From: Lobulomyces angularis
Taxonomy: Eukaryota > Chytridiomycota > Chytridiomycetes > Lobulomycetales > Lobulomycetaceae
Direction of reading: 5' to 3'
NCBI GenBank assembly: GCA_027604685.1
Contig: JADHYX010000018.1
Span: forward strand, 16,640-80,639
DNA: 64,000 nt
In this document: piece by piece, positions 1 through 12,145 of the stretch
Layout of the letters: every line of letters begins with the position of its first letter
How positions within the stretch are numbered: position 1 is the stretch's first letter
Notes under the pieces: generated by a model
Database searches by the model: none
Seen by the model: only the letters and a program-made list of their open reading frames with translations
What the model was told of the DNA's origin: nothing
Program-made: the position numbers and the translations under genes

Positions 1-89
1 AAAAAAAAAAAAAAAAAAAATTTCGTGTTTTAAAAAAAAAAAAAAAGGAATAAAAATTAGGAAATAAGCAACAAAAATATTTTCCAGAG

Positions 90-1236
90 ATGGATAGTAC
101 ATCAAACAAAAGATACAATCGCATGAAAAGTGCAACTCAAATCAGAACCTCCGATACCCATCCTATCAATATAACCTTTATTCCCATTTCCCAAAATAGG
201 TAAAGAAATTTTTTTTTTTTTTTAATATGTATGTTTTTTATCTTATTTTATTCTTTTTTTCTTTATATTTTTTTTTTATACTTGCTTTTTTTTAAATTTT
301 TTTTTATTATCCTTTTTTTTAAATTTTCTTCTTTCACGTTATTTTTTATTATTTTTCTTTTTTTGTTCCTTTTTTTTTTTTTTTTTTTAATATTCTTCAA
401 TTTTTTTAATTATATTTTGCTATTTATATAATTAGTGGAAGCATAACGATGAGTTCCATGCCAGGAAAAAAGGTTAGATTAGACACTGGGGCAGTAAAAG
501 GTAGAGCTGCGGTGAACAGAGATATTAACTCTGATTTTAAAAGGTTATCAGAAAACGGTGTAAAAACTATTGTATGGTAATTCAAAGAAATTAAAAAAAA
601 AATAAAATTGAACCATAAACTTATCAAGCTGTTTGGATGATTACGAATTGAATTTCATGGGTGTTCCAACACACGTCTATATGGAATCTGCCAAAAAATT
701 TAATTTTAATGTTATTAGGCTACCCATTGTTGAAGGTAGTTGTCCTCAAACTGTTCAAGAATTAGTAATAAACTATAAAAATTAAAAAAAGAAAATTTAA
801 TATGGAATGTAATGAACTTTTTTTTTTGTAGGATATAGTTTTAAATGAAATTGAAAAGACATTAAAAAATTTAGAAAATGTTTTGGTACATTGTAGGGGA
901 GGAATAGGGAGAGCAGGATTAGTTGTTTGTTGTTACCTGTTAAAATCAAAAACCTGTAGCTCCACCTCCCAAAGTATCAAACTAGTAAGAAGCTTAAGGT
1001 ATGAAAGGATAGTTACAAAAAAAATTTCCAAAATCTTTTTTTCTTGTCAAAAAAGATCTCCCAAAGCTATTGAAACAAAAAGACAGGAGGATTATATCCG
1101 CTTATACGAAATATTTTTAAATAGTAACGCAGCATTCAGTGATGCTATTGAAACCAGTGAAAACGAATTGCTGACTTCAGAGGTAGCTTGCGAAAGTGTC
1201 AATGATATCGAAATTGAAGAAAGTTTATTACCTTGA
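90..1236 (+). CDS. KAP/CDKN3-like dual-specificity protein phosphatase
   Basis: Five exons close in frame: 90-199, 436-576, 629-764, 832-998, 1056-1236 (244 aa). The cysteine phosphatase signature HCRGGIGRAG (HCx5R) is in exon 4. The N-terminal half (HPINITFIPIS, then SSMPGKK) and the stretch after the active site (RSLRSPKAIETKRQEDYI) follow the order of the CDKN3/KAP family, which removes the activating phosphate from cyclin-dependent kinases. The family match is from remembered motif order, not a search. Intron 999-1055 is 57 nt with no in-frame stop, so its retention would give a longer protein; the spliced form restores the family spacing. The C-terminal tail of about 40 residues is acidic. 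A cyclin gene lies elsewhere in the window, but no functional link is shown. Confidence 0.8.
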
Positions 1237-1744
1237 AAAAGACCAAAAAAAAATAATAAAATACTTTAGATTTAGCATTTAAAATTTATATATTACAATT
1301 TAATAATTTCTTCTTTACTTTATTTTTTTTTTTTTTTTTTGAAGACCAATACAAATTATTCAATTAATTTATTAAATTTTATTATTTTTCCTTTTCAAAA
1401 TTATGCTATTTACAAATTAACAATATAAAAAAAAAAAATATTTACTATAATCATTAAAAAAAGGTAGTAGATATGATAATTCAATTTTTTTTGGTTTTTT
1501 TAACAAAAATTAATTTTTTAAATGTTTTTTTGTTTTACTTCAAATCTCTGTTTTTGAAAATTTAAACTTTCCAGACTAGATTCATTTTTTTTTAACTTAC
1601 TAAAATAAAAGTTTAAATTTAGGTCAAAATCAACACTTGTTTCAAAATTTTTTATTACTTTACTTAAATCTAAAAAAAAAAAAAAATTAAAAAAAAAGAT
1701 AAAATAAAATAAATTTAAAGTAGTATTTTTTTTTCTTTTTTTTA
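1237..1744. other. AT-rich convergent 3' spacer
   Basis: About 500 bp between the stop codons of two converging genes. It consists almost entirely of A and T runs. No ORF, RNA gene or repeat of note was seen; it presumably holds both 3' UTRs. Confidence 0.6.
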
Positions 1745-2312
1745 TTAACCTTTCTCAAGGATATCAATACTACTGGGTGCGGTATATTTTTCAAAACTCA
1801 ACTTTTCTTTGAAATTATTAAATTTTTTTGTAGTCAAAGACGAAGCAGAAGGTTGCGGATTTAAATTATCATAAAAATTTGTATTCTTTAAATCTGCTTT
1901 CTGGTCAAAAGCTCTTTCAGGAATTTCTATTGAAATATTATCATTTGTCGATTTGACACTACAATCTAAAAAAAAAAAAATATTAAAAAAAAAATTTTTT
2001 TTTTACTTGAATTTTGATCAAACGAACTGGATAGTAAGTTGCGATCGTTGATCATCAACTTTAATCCGGATTTGGTTGAACTTTGATTTTCCTTTGAAAC
2101 ATTTTTATTTTTATATAGTACATCAAAACTTTCTTTGTCTTTACTATAATTTATTGGCTTCAATTCCTCCTTTGCCAAAAATTTGTACAGTGCAAAGCAA
2201 AATGTCAAAATAATTATACTCGTTGTTAAAGAAACGTACAAGAGTGTATCATAATCTTTTTTTTTTTTTTTGGTACATAAATTTGTGAACAAAAAAATTT
2301 CTACTTACCCAT
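1745..2312 (-). CDS. small single-pass membrane protein, unknown function
   Basis: Three exons read on the minus strand: 2312-2309 (ATG plus one base), 2255-2007 and 1965-1745. They total 474 nt and close exactly to 157 aa. The protein starts MDYDTLLYVSL and has one hydrophobic segment at about residues 6-27 (SLTTSIIILTFCFALYKFL), followed by a charged, Asn/Ser/Lys-rich tail with no recognised domain. This looks like a signal anchor with the tail on one side of a membrane. The four-base first coding exon is supported by GT-AG borders and frame, but a longer upstream start cannot be excluded. No family is recognised. Confidence 0.6.
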
Positions 2313-2762
2313 TAATAATGTAACGAAAAAACTTTCTATAGCAATCAGTTGTTTTATTTTTGATTTTTTTTTATATTATTTTCTGATAATTTGGGAAAAA
2401 CTTTTACATAAATTTTAATTATTTTAGATTTCCTTTTTTTTTTTTTTTTTTGTTTGTCTGGAATTTTAATCATTGCGGAAACTCAAAAAGAAATGAAAAT
2501 GAAAAGAAAAAAAGAATATTATTATTCTTTTTTCAAACTAATTTCCTGTATAAAATACTTTAAATTTGAAGAAGTTTTTTGGTGCAAATTTTTATTATTA
2601 CAAAAAAAAAAAAAAAAAAACAACATTTTTTTATTTTACACTTAATAATTTTTAACTTAGGATATTATAAGTTCAATTTCTAAGAGATATTTATAAACTA
2701 AGTGTATGAGAGTATTATTTTTTTTTTTACATTGAAAATTATTCATTTTTTTCCTTTTTTTT

Positions 2763-3699
2763 TTAATGTGATTTAGTAATAACAGGTTCTAAAACTGATA
2801 AAGGAACTTCCCCAACTAAATTTGTTCTATCATTATAAACTTTAACCCAACCATTCGTCTTAAAAAATAAAAAAAATATAATAAATAAATAAATAAATAA
2901 AAATAATATCCTACCAAATCTTTAATTTTTTCAATGTGATCACCAACATTGCATGGTATACCTTTTTCAATATGTCTTGGAAAATAATCTTTGATGCATA
3001 TAAATTTTTTATGATTCTTTATAAAATCTTTCGATTCTGATTTTATCATAACTGCCTAATTTAAAAAAAAAAAAAAAAAAAAACCTTAAGTTATTCAAAA
3101 ATTAGTAAAAAATACCCTTTTGGCCCTCAAATCATTATCCAAATCTATAATAATTTCACCAATACCAACGCTTCCATTTCCGTCGCTGTTATTTGAATTG
3201 TGCAGATTTAAAGTCTTCTGTTTTTTTTTTAAAGAAAAATTTAATCTTTTTTTTTTGTATATAAAAAAAATGATTAAGCAAAGTAGCAAAAGTAAGAATG
3301 GAATCAAAATTGATAATAAAATTGTAGTGTTTTTTTGTTGTTGCTGTTGAAATTGGATACTGGAGTCTTCAGTAGGAATAATATCTTCAGTTGTAGTAAA
3401 ATCATTAGAGGCAATTCCTTCACCAAACAGTGATGTGGTTGCAGTAGGCTTAGAAATGAGATTGTTTTCAGAAAATTGCAACGTAGAAGCAGGTGCTTCA
3501 TCAGTGAAATCAACAGATGAGGGTAAACTCATACTTTTCAAGAATGAAGATTGAAAATTCTATTTTTGAGTAGATTTAATTGAACAAAAAAAAAAAAAGA
3601 ATAAAAAAAAAATTTATACTTTAATTTTTTTATTCTTTTTTTTTTTTTTTTCTCACTTACAATCCGAAATTTTGCGGATTTTAATTTGAACCACCACAT
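2763..3699 (-). CDS. single-pass membrane protein with C-terminal SH3 domain (Fus1-like)
   Basis: Exons 3699-3661, 3559-3116, 3055-2915 and 2858-2763 sum to 720 nt (239 aa) with consistent phases. Order: a Ser/Thr-rich N-terminal region (about residues 15-80), a Q run, one strong TM helix (about residues 88-110, ILLSILIPFLLLLLCLIIFF), a basic stretch (KKKRLNFSLKKKQK), then a C-terminal SH3 domain containing ALYDY-like FICIKDYFP and a WVKVYN...GEVPLSVLEPV core. The plan outside-TM-basic-SH3 matches fungal Fus1-type proteins, which sit in the plasma membrane and recruit proline-rich partners; that role is inferred. The first exon lacks a clear signal peptide, so the topology is inferred and the start is the least certain part. 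Confidence 0.7.
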
Positions 3700-4031
3700 T
3701 TATTTCAAAGTGCATTTACTCTTCCAACCAGATCATCTCACATGAAGAATTTTCTTCAACCAGAGCTTCGTTGTGCAATATGTAGCAGATATTAATTAAT
3801 AAGTAAACCATCCCCTAAATTTGTTTTATGAATAACGTTTCCTAGTCAAAAATCTTTTATGGTTTAAATTGTTTAATATGAAATGTAAAAGAAACATTTG
3901 CTAAGAAACCGCAACTCTTCTTTTAATTTCATAATACGTTAAAAAAATTTTTGATAATTAAGATGATTTTATAGTTTTAATTCATAACTGATAATGCTTG
4001 GATAAATATGTATTATTTTGTATTAAAGAAA
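3700..4031. other. intergenic spacer
   Basis: About 330 bp between two minus-strand genes. No ORF of interest or repeat was seen. It should hold the promoter of the membrane-SH3 gene and the 3' UTR of the zinc-finger gene on its right. Confidence 0.5.
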
Positions 4032-6308
4032 TTAACATTTTTCAATTTTAATGAAGTATTTATCTTTTAACATATTAAGATTTTCTTTGCTGGATTTCGA
4101 AGTGTCTTTAAGGCATGAAATACAGATTGAGTTTTTAGGATCATATCGCTGTTCCTTAGAGCAATATCCACTAGTAGATAATAAGTAGCTGATAAAAAAA
4201 TTTTTTTTTATTACCAAATAATTCTACAAGCAAGTGAACTTTCCAAGCAAGTACTATTTGAATTGTGACAATCCATACACGCAAAGAGTTTAGAACAACA
4301 AGGAAACCTATAAAAATTAGCAGATTGTAATTAACTTTAACTTCAGGATTTTTCGCTCAATTACCTGAACCATCGATAAGATTTCCTGTAATGTTTGCAG
4401 GTACCATTTTTCGGTAATCCTACTCCTAACACTAGGCCATCCAAATTTTTTTTCAGTTTATTTGCCTTTAATCCTGTAATATCTGCATCATGATATTCTT
4501 TATGTAGATCCAAATTTGTTGGTGCAAGGTTAACAAATTTTGCATTGCTTAAAGACAAATTCATCTTGGAAAAGCATTTTTCACAATTTTTAAAAATAAA
4601 ATTTGGGCCGCATATATCATCAACAGAAAAATCTTTGAAAAAGAATTTTTTATTATCATTTGAACAATTCAGGCACGTTGGAAGAAAGTTTAAAGGTAGC
4701 AATTGATACGCTGTGCAATTTACAAAATCCAAGTAACCAACCGATCTACCTTTAAAAAGAATAAAAAAGAATAAAATGTGTATGCGTAAAGATTTTGCTT
4801 AATACTTTTTAAATCAAGCACTACAGGCCGAAAGCGACAACCTAATTCTTCACCACAATATGTGCAATAAAAAAAATTTGCAGTATTTGACTTCAAATTT
4901 TTAATTATATTTTCATTTTTGCATTTAACACATTTTACTCCCAAGTTGAGGCATTGTAATTTCAATGAGCTGATATTTTCTAATTTAACATTTAAAAATT
5001 TTATTTGAATTCCTTTATGTCCACTGCAGTTTTCTTTGACTTCTAAATCATTTTTTTGAGTTACACCAGTATCCAATGAAGTGTCTTCTGTGGCCTTTGT
5101 GACAGCAATATTTAAATTTGATGCTGAATCTAACAGATCGGAAGCAACTTCCCTAGCACCTTCTGAAGGGTCGCCGTCTTTTTTTTCATTTGATATAAAA
5201 GTCATATCAGATTTCCGATCAGGCATGCTTAATAAAGATTCTAAATCCCGATCCAGATAGTTTATTAGTTGTAGTAATGTCATTTTAACCCTTGCGGCTT
5301 TTAAGTTGAAAGTGTTTTCAATGTTTTTTATTAAACTAGAAAGTGATAATTTATATGTTAATAAATATTTTTTAGTAAGTATATTAAAAGTAAAAAATAA
5401 TTAAACAGTAGGTACGACTTACTGCAAGGGGATTTCCTTATTCAATATTTTTAATGTGGTATATGAAATGGGATATAAAGTATCGACAAATAATCCAACT
5501 AATAGACCTTTACTTTCTAAAAAAAATGGAAAATCTGGATCTGTTGGAATTAAGGTAAAATTTATTTCATATCCAATTCCATCATTAAAGTTTACTTTTA
5601 TATTATTAGGAAATCTTTTTTCAAGCTGACCAATTTCAATTTTTTGCTTTAATTTTGCTTGGTCAATTGGATCCTTGGTCAACATTAATTTTTCTTGAAG
5701 TAACTTTATAACTGAAAAAAAAAAAAGAGAAAAAGATGTTGTTTGCTTAAATTCTCCTTTTCAAAAACTGCTATACCTGGTTTCTTAACTATCTCTCTTT
5801 TAGCTTTAAGTGGAGCACTTCCTTCAATCTGTGGTAGTAGTGTATTTTTTACGTTTTCACTAGGGACCCGCTTAGTTATAACCACCTTTAACGAACTTTC
5901 CAACAACTTCTTTTCTTTACTATTGCATACCGCTTCATTTTCTTCTTCACTTCTATCTATTTTCTGGTCTTTACTAGCAGTGGTATTATGTTGAAATTTA
6001 CAAGCATTTCCATACTTGCAGCCATTGATAGAATTAAAATTTTTACATTCTAATTTAACTTCAGACAGCGACGGATGTTCTTGTTCTTTAGTGAACTTAG
6101 TTTCGTTTTGTAAGTGGGAAAATGGGCACATAGCTCCTTCAAAAACAAAAATTTGAATAAAAACATAATATCAGAATTTATGTAAAGTAAATTTATAGTT
6201 TGCAAAGAAAAAAAAATTTTATTTTTTACAAATAAAAAAAAAAAAAAGTTTAGAAAAACCTGCTTTACAACCAGTAGATGTGCTGAAAAATACACATGTG
6301 TTGTTCAT
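4032..6308 (-). CDS. CCCH + RWD-like + CHY zinc-finger protein, copy A
   Basis: Seven exons on the minus strand: 6308-6260, 6136-5777, 5711-5423, 5335-4806, 4749-4365, 4307-4215, 4170-4032, totalling 1845 nt (614 aa). Two N-terminal CCCH fingers of C-x8-C-x5-C-x3-H spacing (CVFFSTSTGC...CPFSH and CKNFNSINGC...CKFQH). A middle region (TKDPIDQAKLKQKIEIGQ to NYLDRDLESLL) resembles the RWD/UBC-like segment of fungal relatives. Scattered CxxC pairs follow, then a C-terminal CHY finger (CKHYRKSYRWFRFPCC, CMDCH, CGYCSKEQ). Fungal proteins of this plan exist; their function is poorly known and metal/RNA or ubiquitin links are inference. It is a paralog of 14139-16494 with the same exon order. The C-terminus ends KYFIKIEKC and lacks the FWEGGKG tail of copy B. 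Confidence 0.82.
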
Positions 6309-6799
6309 TTTAATATTTTAAATAGTTTTTTAAATTGGTTGTGTTAAATGTAAGTTTTTGATCTCCCTTGCTTTTTTATACCATGCTGAGAATTATAAAA
6401 ATTAAGTTAAGTAATGTCAAGTACGTAGCAGTGCTTTGCAGCAGAAAACCCTTTAAAATTGAGTGCTGTATGTATATTATAATTAAAATAGTTCAGGCAT
6501 GTGATTTATGATACTATCTGACAAAATATTCCCCTAACAAAAGTTGCAACAAGGTGAAAGATAGTATAATTAAAGTATATTGATATAAAAATTAATAATA
6601 AATATTAAAAAGCAAATAAACACTTTTCTCCAAAAAAAAAAAAAAAACAAAACAAAGATAGTAAGTTAAAGTATAGAAAGTTTTAGAGGTAAAAAGGGAT
6701 TCTTGTACAACAATCAATATTCTAAAGTCCAAAAATAAAAAAATTCATATTAATTAAATATGGTTTTATATAATGAGAAATTTGAGATTCGGATTTAAT
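6309..6799. other. intergenic region upstream of copy A
   Basis: About 490 bp between the start of the CHY copy A and the stop of the next minus-strand gene. Contains an AAAACCCT box at about 6445-6452 and A-rich tracts. No gene was seen. Confidence 0.5.
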
Positions 6800-8798
6800 T
6801 TAACCATTTATACTACGCTTTTCTTCAAGTTCCCTTATCTATACGAAATAGGTAAAAAAATTAATTTCAATTTTAAAGATTTATATCTCACGTATTGGTT
6901 TATATTTCTTGGACATAAGGTTGATGGATGGGGAAGGGTACATCTTAAGCAAGCATGACTTCTACGACAATTAACAGTTTTACAATAGGCAGAAACTAAA
7001 AAATTTTAAAATTAAAACATAAGAATTTTCTTACCATTCCTGCCAAAAAACAAATCAAAAAAAAATTAATACAAGTTTTCAATGTTTATTCTATAAACTT
7101 TACCAATTAAAACAAAACTCTTCACCAGGTGCTTTTTTTTCTGGCGCAATACAATTAACCAGAAAATGACCTTTGTCGCAACATTTGAGGCATCTATGCT
7201 CACGGACGCAGTTCAAATCTCCACATTCCTTCATGTTCCACTTAATACAAATGTATCTTGGGGAATTGCATGCAAACAATGGATGTGGCCTTTTAAAAAA
7301 AATAAAAGCTGAAACAAATTACCATAATGTTTACCCAGTGCATCTAACACAATAATGCTCACTGCAAAAAAGTAAAACATTAAATCTTTTAATTTCAATG
7401 GTACTCACAAATGGCAATTCTCAGAATAACAATTGCCTAACTGAAAATGAACACAAGCATCTCCTTTAGGAACTGATAAAATGTGTCTAGAAGGAGGAGT
7501 GGGATATGATGGTATAAAGTGATTTGCTAAAAATGCAAGTTAATAAAAAAATAGTTTGTCAAAAAAAAGTAAAAACCACATTTTGAAGTAACTTCTGTTT
7601 CTGCATGTACTTCTTCAGATATTGGAGAAATGCTTTGAACTTTACTAGTTAAATTTACTTGCGCTTTTAATTTATCCAACCAAAAAGTTTGATTACCGAA
7701 TCCTAAATTTTGAGAATCCAATGAATTTTCTTTTAGTGGAACCTGTTGTTGACTCATTGGCTGGTACTGCTTTTGCGACATACCATGGGCTGGTTGTCTT
7801 TGAAACATTCCTAAACGTTGCTGTAAATGTGAAAAATTATCTACATTTAACTGTTGACAATGTTGTAAACTTTCTGAATTTAAAGCTGGTAAATTTGCTT
7901 GACTTTTGAAAAATTCTAAAAAAATTGGTACGACTAAAAATTTTTCAAACTTTTAAAATTTAAACCTATCGCTTTTGAAGATATTTCAGAGTTCGAAAAA
8001 AGATTTAAAGTTGAATTGCTATCATTTTCTACATTAAAAGTTTTTGTCTCACAATCAAAGCTGTTTTCAACAGTGTTGTTATTATTTACATTAAAGCTTT
8101 CAGTAAATAGTTGATTTTCAGTTTCAAAACCACTCAATTCACTTCCCTTCCTTGGCAGGTTTCCATCCCCAATTTCGAACTCCCCAATGTAATCCACAAA
8201 TTTTCGTTTTTTTGATAAAAATAATTTCGGACTTTCTTCAAATTCCAATTGTTCAGTTTCTGCCTGCAAGTACATATAAAAAAATCAATGCCATTGAGAA
8301 CAATAGAAATTTTTTAATACTTCACAAATTTTAGTAGTTAATTCATCTAATTTTCTTTGTAATTCTATCGAATTTTTTTTACTTTCATCAGCAGCAACAA
8401 TAGAATGATTTAATTTCGTGTTTAAAATCTTATAAAAAATTAAAACAAAATAAATTTATATTTTTAAAAAAACTTATATGTACCTCTAGCTTAAGTTCCT
8501 GTTCTGTAACTAGCTGTGCATTTTTCTTTACCAGCAGGTCAGCTCTTGATGACAGTGACTTATTTTTTAGCAAATCATTGGCTAAAAGATTTTAGGAGTT
8601 TAGAAGTTAACCAATCTTTTTATAGTTAGTAATACTTAAATCTATGTATTCGGTTCTTAAGGTTGCAATTATGTTGGAAATTTTGGATTTGTATTCGGTT
8701 TCAGAAACATTAACATCTATAGAATTGAGTTGCTTGACGTTAGCAGTGGAAGATTCTGGTAACAAACTCAAGGGAGTATCGTCATTAGTTTGAGTCAT
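6800..8798 (-). CDS. coiled-coil protein with three tandem Cys/His zinc-binding repeats
   Basis: Ten exons on the minus strand: 8798-8636, 8581-8484, 8428-8321, 8263-7966, 7915-7577, 7526-7409, 7361-7335, 7289-7104, 7039-7035, 6995-6892 plus 6838-6800, totalling 1485 nt (494 aa) with every phase agreeing. The N-terminal third is predicted coiled coil (Leu/Lys/Glu-rich), the middle is Asn/Gln-rich, and the C-terminus has three ~35-residue repeats: C-VHFQLGNC...CHFEHYCVRC..HP...C, CIKWNMKEC...CVREHRCLKC..GH...C and CFNWNVSAYC...CRRSHACLRC..HP...C. Similar finger repeats occur in fungal proteins and probably bind nucleic acid, but no named family is claimed. The 5-nt exon is needed to complete the third repeat. 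Confidence 0.75.
7035..7039 (-). other. 5-nt internal micro-exon
   Basis: GAATG, read on the minus strand, is bounded by CAG on its 5' side and GTAAG on its 3' side. It joins ...FCFN-TG to TTTCTGCC... so that W-N-V is encoded. This preserves the C-x-W-N start that also opens repeat two of the same protein. Without it the downstream exon is read out of frame and repeat three is lost. Confidence 0.7.
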
Positions 8799-8957
8799 CT
8801 AAAAAAAAGTTTTTGGGTCACACTAAAATAAACAATTTTTAATTCAAGGTTAAAATTAATTTTAATAATTTAAGTGTTCTATATGTAAAGAATTATAACT
8901 ATTCAATTTTAAATAATAAGTAACATACTGGAATTATAATAAATTTGTAATTTTACA

Positions 8958-11900
8958 CTAAAATTTAGGTAGTTCAACTCTTTTACTGATTTCTTTTATA
9001 TTAGAATGAATTTTATCCTTTAATGAGTAACCACTCGCTAATTTCAATACATCTAAAAAAAAAAAAATAAAGCAAAATAGCAACTTTAAAAAAAAAATTT
9101 TTTTATTTACGTTACCTTCTATTACTTTAAAATTCCCCATTATATCAACATGATCTGCTGTTTCTGGTCCTAAAAAAAAAAAAATCTAGCCTTTTCTAAT
9201 TTTTTATTTTGCTTACCACCACGTAAATTTCCTTCCGTAAAGGGATTTATTGACACTTTTGAATTATCTTTATACTCTCTACATACAAAAAAAAAAAAAA
9301 AATTGTTAAAAATACATAAATTAACGCATTCATTTAATTTTTGTTATGTTTTTAAACATTTTAATTTTTGCAAACCTTGTTACAATTGGAACACCAGAAG
9401 GATTATACCTTTTCCTTTTCCAGCCTTCGACGCACATATAACCTTTAAATTGATAGATTAAAAGTTTTTGTTCATAAAGAATTTTTTTTTTACCCAGAGA
9501 TATTAGAGGGACAGTAGCATCACTTGGATCACATAAATTAAAAATGATAATTTCTTTTTTTTTTTTGTTACCCATTTCCAGAAAGCACTCCATTCTTAAT
9601 ATTCAAATCAGGATTTTGAACATCAGTGTCTATCATGTATCTCATTTCATCTGAATCCGGTGAATCGAAATTCTTGCCAGTATCTTTATAATAATATTTT
9701 CTTTCTGTCCCAGATCCCTAAAAGTTTTTTAATTTGAAAAATTTTAAACATGAAGATTTTTATACCACCCCATAGATGCAAGTAACACTAAATTTACTTT
9801 TAACACCAAATTTTGGTAGTGGGCTTAAGAGAGGATTTGCCCAGAAACTTGTATTGAATATTGAATCATCAATTTCCTTTTGGCTAGTCGCAATATGACT
9901 AGCGTACTCATCCCTATGATAGATGTCCTTTAAATTATCGTTTAAAAACTTTGACAATTTGTCGCCAGTAATTTTCTTTTTTTTTATTAAGTAAGTTTTA
10001 TTTTTCGCCTGCATAGGAGGATCGATCAACTTTGCTATTTCCAATATCGGCCCATATGCACCTGAATTTGTTAAATCATCTGGAGCAAAGGTTTCGTTTC
10101 CCCATATTGTACTACCGCCTCGAATGATTAACGATCCAATACCTCCCCATGAACGCCAAAGAAGAGATCTTTGTTTTTTAGAAAAAAAACTCTCCAGCAC
10201 ATAGCTACTGAATTCATTTAACTGGGCAGTGTCTCTCATCTCACCTACACTTTAAATACTCACAAAATTTATTTTTTGTTACCAGAGACAGTAGAAGGAA
10301 TAGCCTTTGGAGTTCCCAACATCGGGCCACCAATATTAACCCATCCTTGGAGATATTTATCAGGCCACTAAAAAATAAACGAAAAGCGTAATTATTTCCA
10401 ATAATAACAAAATATTTTTTTACATCAGCACCTCCATTTCCTCCTACAGGTGAAGTGACCCATGATAGAAAGTATTGAAAAACGTTGGCACCCATAGAAT
10501 GTGTCAAAACTAGAACACCAGGAAGATCCCCATTTTTTTCTTTAACACCAGATTTAAATGCCAATTCAATGATATGTTTGAGTTTTGTAAAGTAGAGATC
10601 TCGGATTTCTAAATTGGAAAAACTTAACCTATAAAGAGAAAATTAAGTTCAAAAAAAAAGTGGGGGCATTTTAACCTCCAATCATATGCCTATAACAATA
10701 AAATTTATTTATTAACTGTAAGATAAGAATTTAAATTTTGATACCGCCAAAAACATGTTATTGCTATCGTATCCAATTACGGCAAGATTAGAAATAATCT
10801 TGTAAATTGATGATATCAACAAAAGAAATTTGTTAACAATTTATATTTACCCTTGCCCAGACCTAAGAGAAAATTAAAGAACTAGAAATATTTATAAAAT
10901 TTACCCAATAGCCAGGAAACAAGTAATCTGCAGCATCTAACCCTTGTGCTGCCCTTAATTTGACCCCTTCGGGATCAAGTCCTGTTACTGAATCCAGACG
11001 CATGTGTTCAAACCAACATTCTAATGCAGACCATCATTAAGCATTTGCATTTATTTTTAAGACCTCACCTTTGTCCAAGAGAATTGCACGAAATGAGTTG
11101 ATAGTCCCCCACATCCTTTTTCTATTTCAAAAAAAAAGAATTTTTAGTTGAAAAACATATTCTTTTTTAATCAGAAAAATTTTCAACCTAAAGTACTTTA
11201 ATCCACAAGAAGTAGTTGAGCGCTTGTTTTCATGAGGAGATTTCTGTTCAGCATTCCAAACCTCTAATCCTGTTGAAACTATTCCTGGAATAAAAACTAC
11301 TGAGTGCTAATATAGAAAAATTAAAACAAATTAATTTTCGTTTAAGAATTATTTCAATTATTAAATGATTCAAAAACGTTAAAACAATATTTTTCATTTT
11401 GTACTGAAAGAATAAATTTAAGGTATTCAAAAAATTATTGGAGCTTAAAATTTTTCCAAATATTAACATTTAGTGCCCTAACCTTTGCCTTCAAGCCAAA
11501 TTTTTCTTTTAATTCAATACCAGGATAGAAATCTTCACTCTTTTCTTTATCTTTTAAACTGGGAATATAAGCCGCAGTAAAGTTTGTCAAGGCGCTAAAG
11601 TCCATATCCGGGATAAATGCACTAATGTCCAAATCACCAACATAACTGTCTAGATAACTTGATAAATTTGGAATCAACTCTTTTGGTAAAAAGTCGAGTC
11701 TGATTGGTATTGAATTCAGAAAGGTTTCTTTTACCTTTGGAAAATAATTTACAGTAAATAATAAAGTAAAAAGGCATCCAAGTATTCCTCCACTAGAAAA
11801 AGAATTGCACATAAAAAAAAAATCCAAAAACAAGGAAAATAATTTAGTTAAAATTAAATCATACAATATAAAGGAACATCTTTTTTTTAAAAATATCGAT

Positions 11901-12145
11901 CTTTTCTTATGCTTGGATCGATGAGAATTGGTTTTAGCATATTTAATTTTAAGTTCTTCAACTTCCTCGATCGATAACAGTTTTATTTCATTTCCTTTTT
12001 GGTGTTTAGAATCAACATCATTATCATTCTGAATCTTTTCATTCAATAATTCTCTGGTATTGCCATCTTCTTTATTGTTTGTTGATTTGGAACGTTGATT
12101 ATTATTTTTTTTTTTGGTTCCCTTTTTATCTTTTTTCTTTGCCAT
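8958..12145 (-). CDS. LRO1: phospholipid:diacylglycerol acyltransferase (PDAT, LRO1-type)
   Basis: A many-exon minus-strand gene encoding a full-length PDAT, which moves a fatty acid from a phospholipid to diacylglycerol to make triacylglycerol at the ER. Visible in order: a Lys-rich cytosolic N-terminus, one TM helix (RCSFIFGGILGCLFTLLFTV), the HSVVFIPGIVSTGLE block, the lid-region tryptophans (MWGT, ECWFEHM), FPGYWVWARIISNLAVIGYD, AYDWRLSF, the nucleophile elbow THSMGAN, GGPMLGTPKA, SGEMRDTAQLN, the catalytic Asp in GDATVPLISL and the catalytic His in ADHVDIMGN. The elbow has Thr where many members have Gly. It contains a 12-nt exon at 10851-10862. Intron 11482-11308 (175 nt) is longer than its neighbours. 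Confidence 0.93.
10851..10862 (-). other. 12-nt micro-exon in PDAT
   Basis: GTCTGGGCAAGG on the minus strand encodes V-W-A-R between TTAG and GTAAAT borders, phase 0 on both sides. It sits in the conserved PGYWVWARIISNL block, so it is required for the family match. Confidence 0.75.

Noticed and set aside
231..431. 66-codon Phe/Leu-rich frame inside the first intron of the phosphatase gene
   Set aside because: It is a translation of poly-T tracts; the interval is an intron flanked by GT and AG and by exons that join in frame.
6773..6958. 61-codon plus-strand frame
   Set aside because: Antisense to the last zinc-finger exons of the minus-strand gene.
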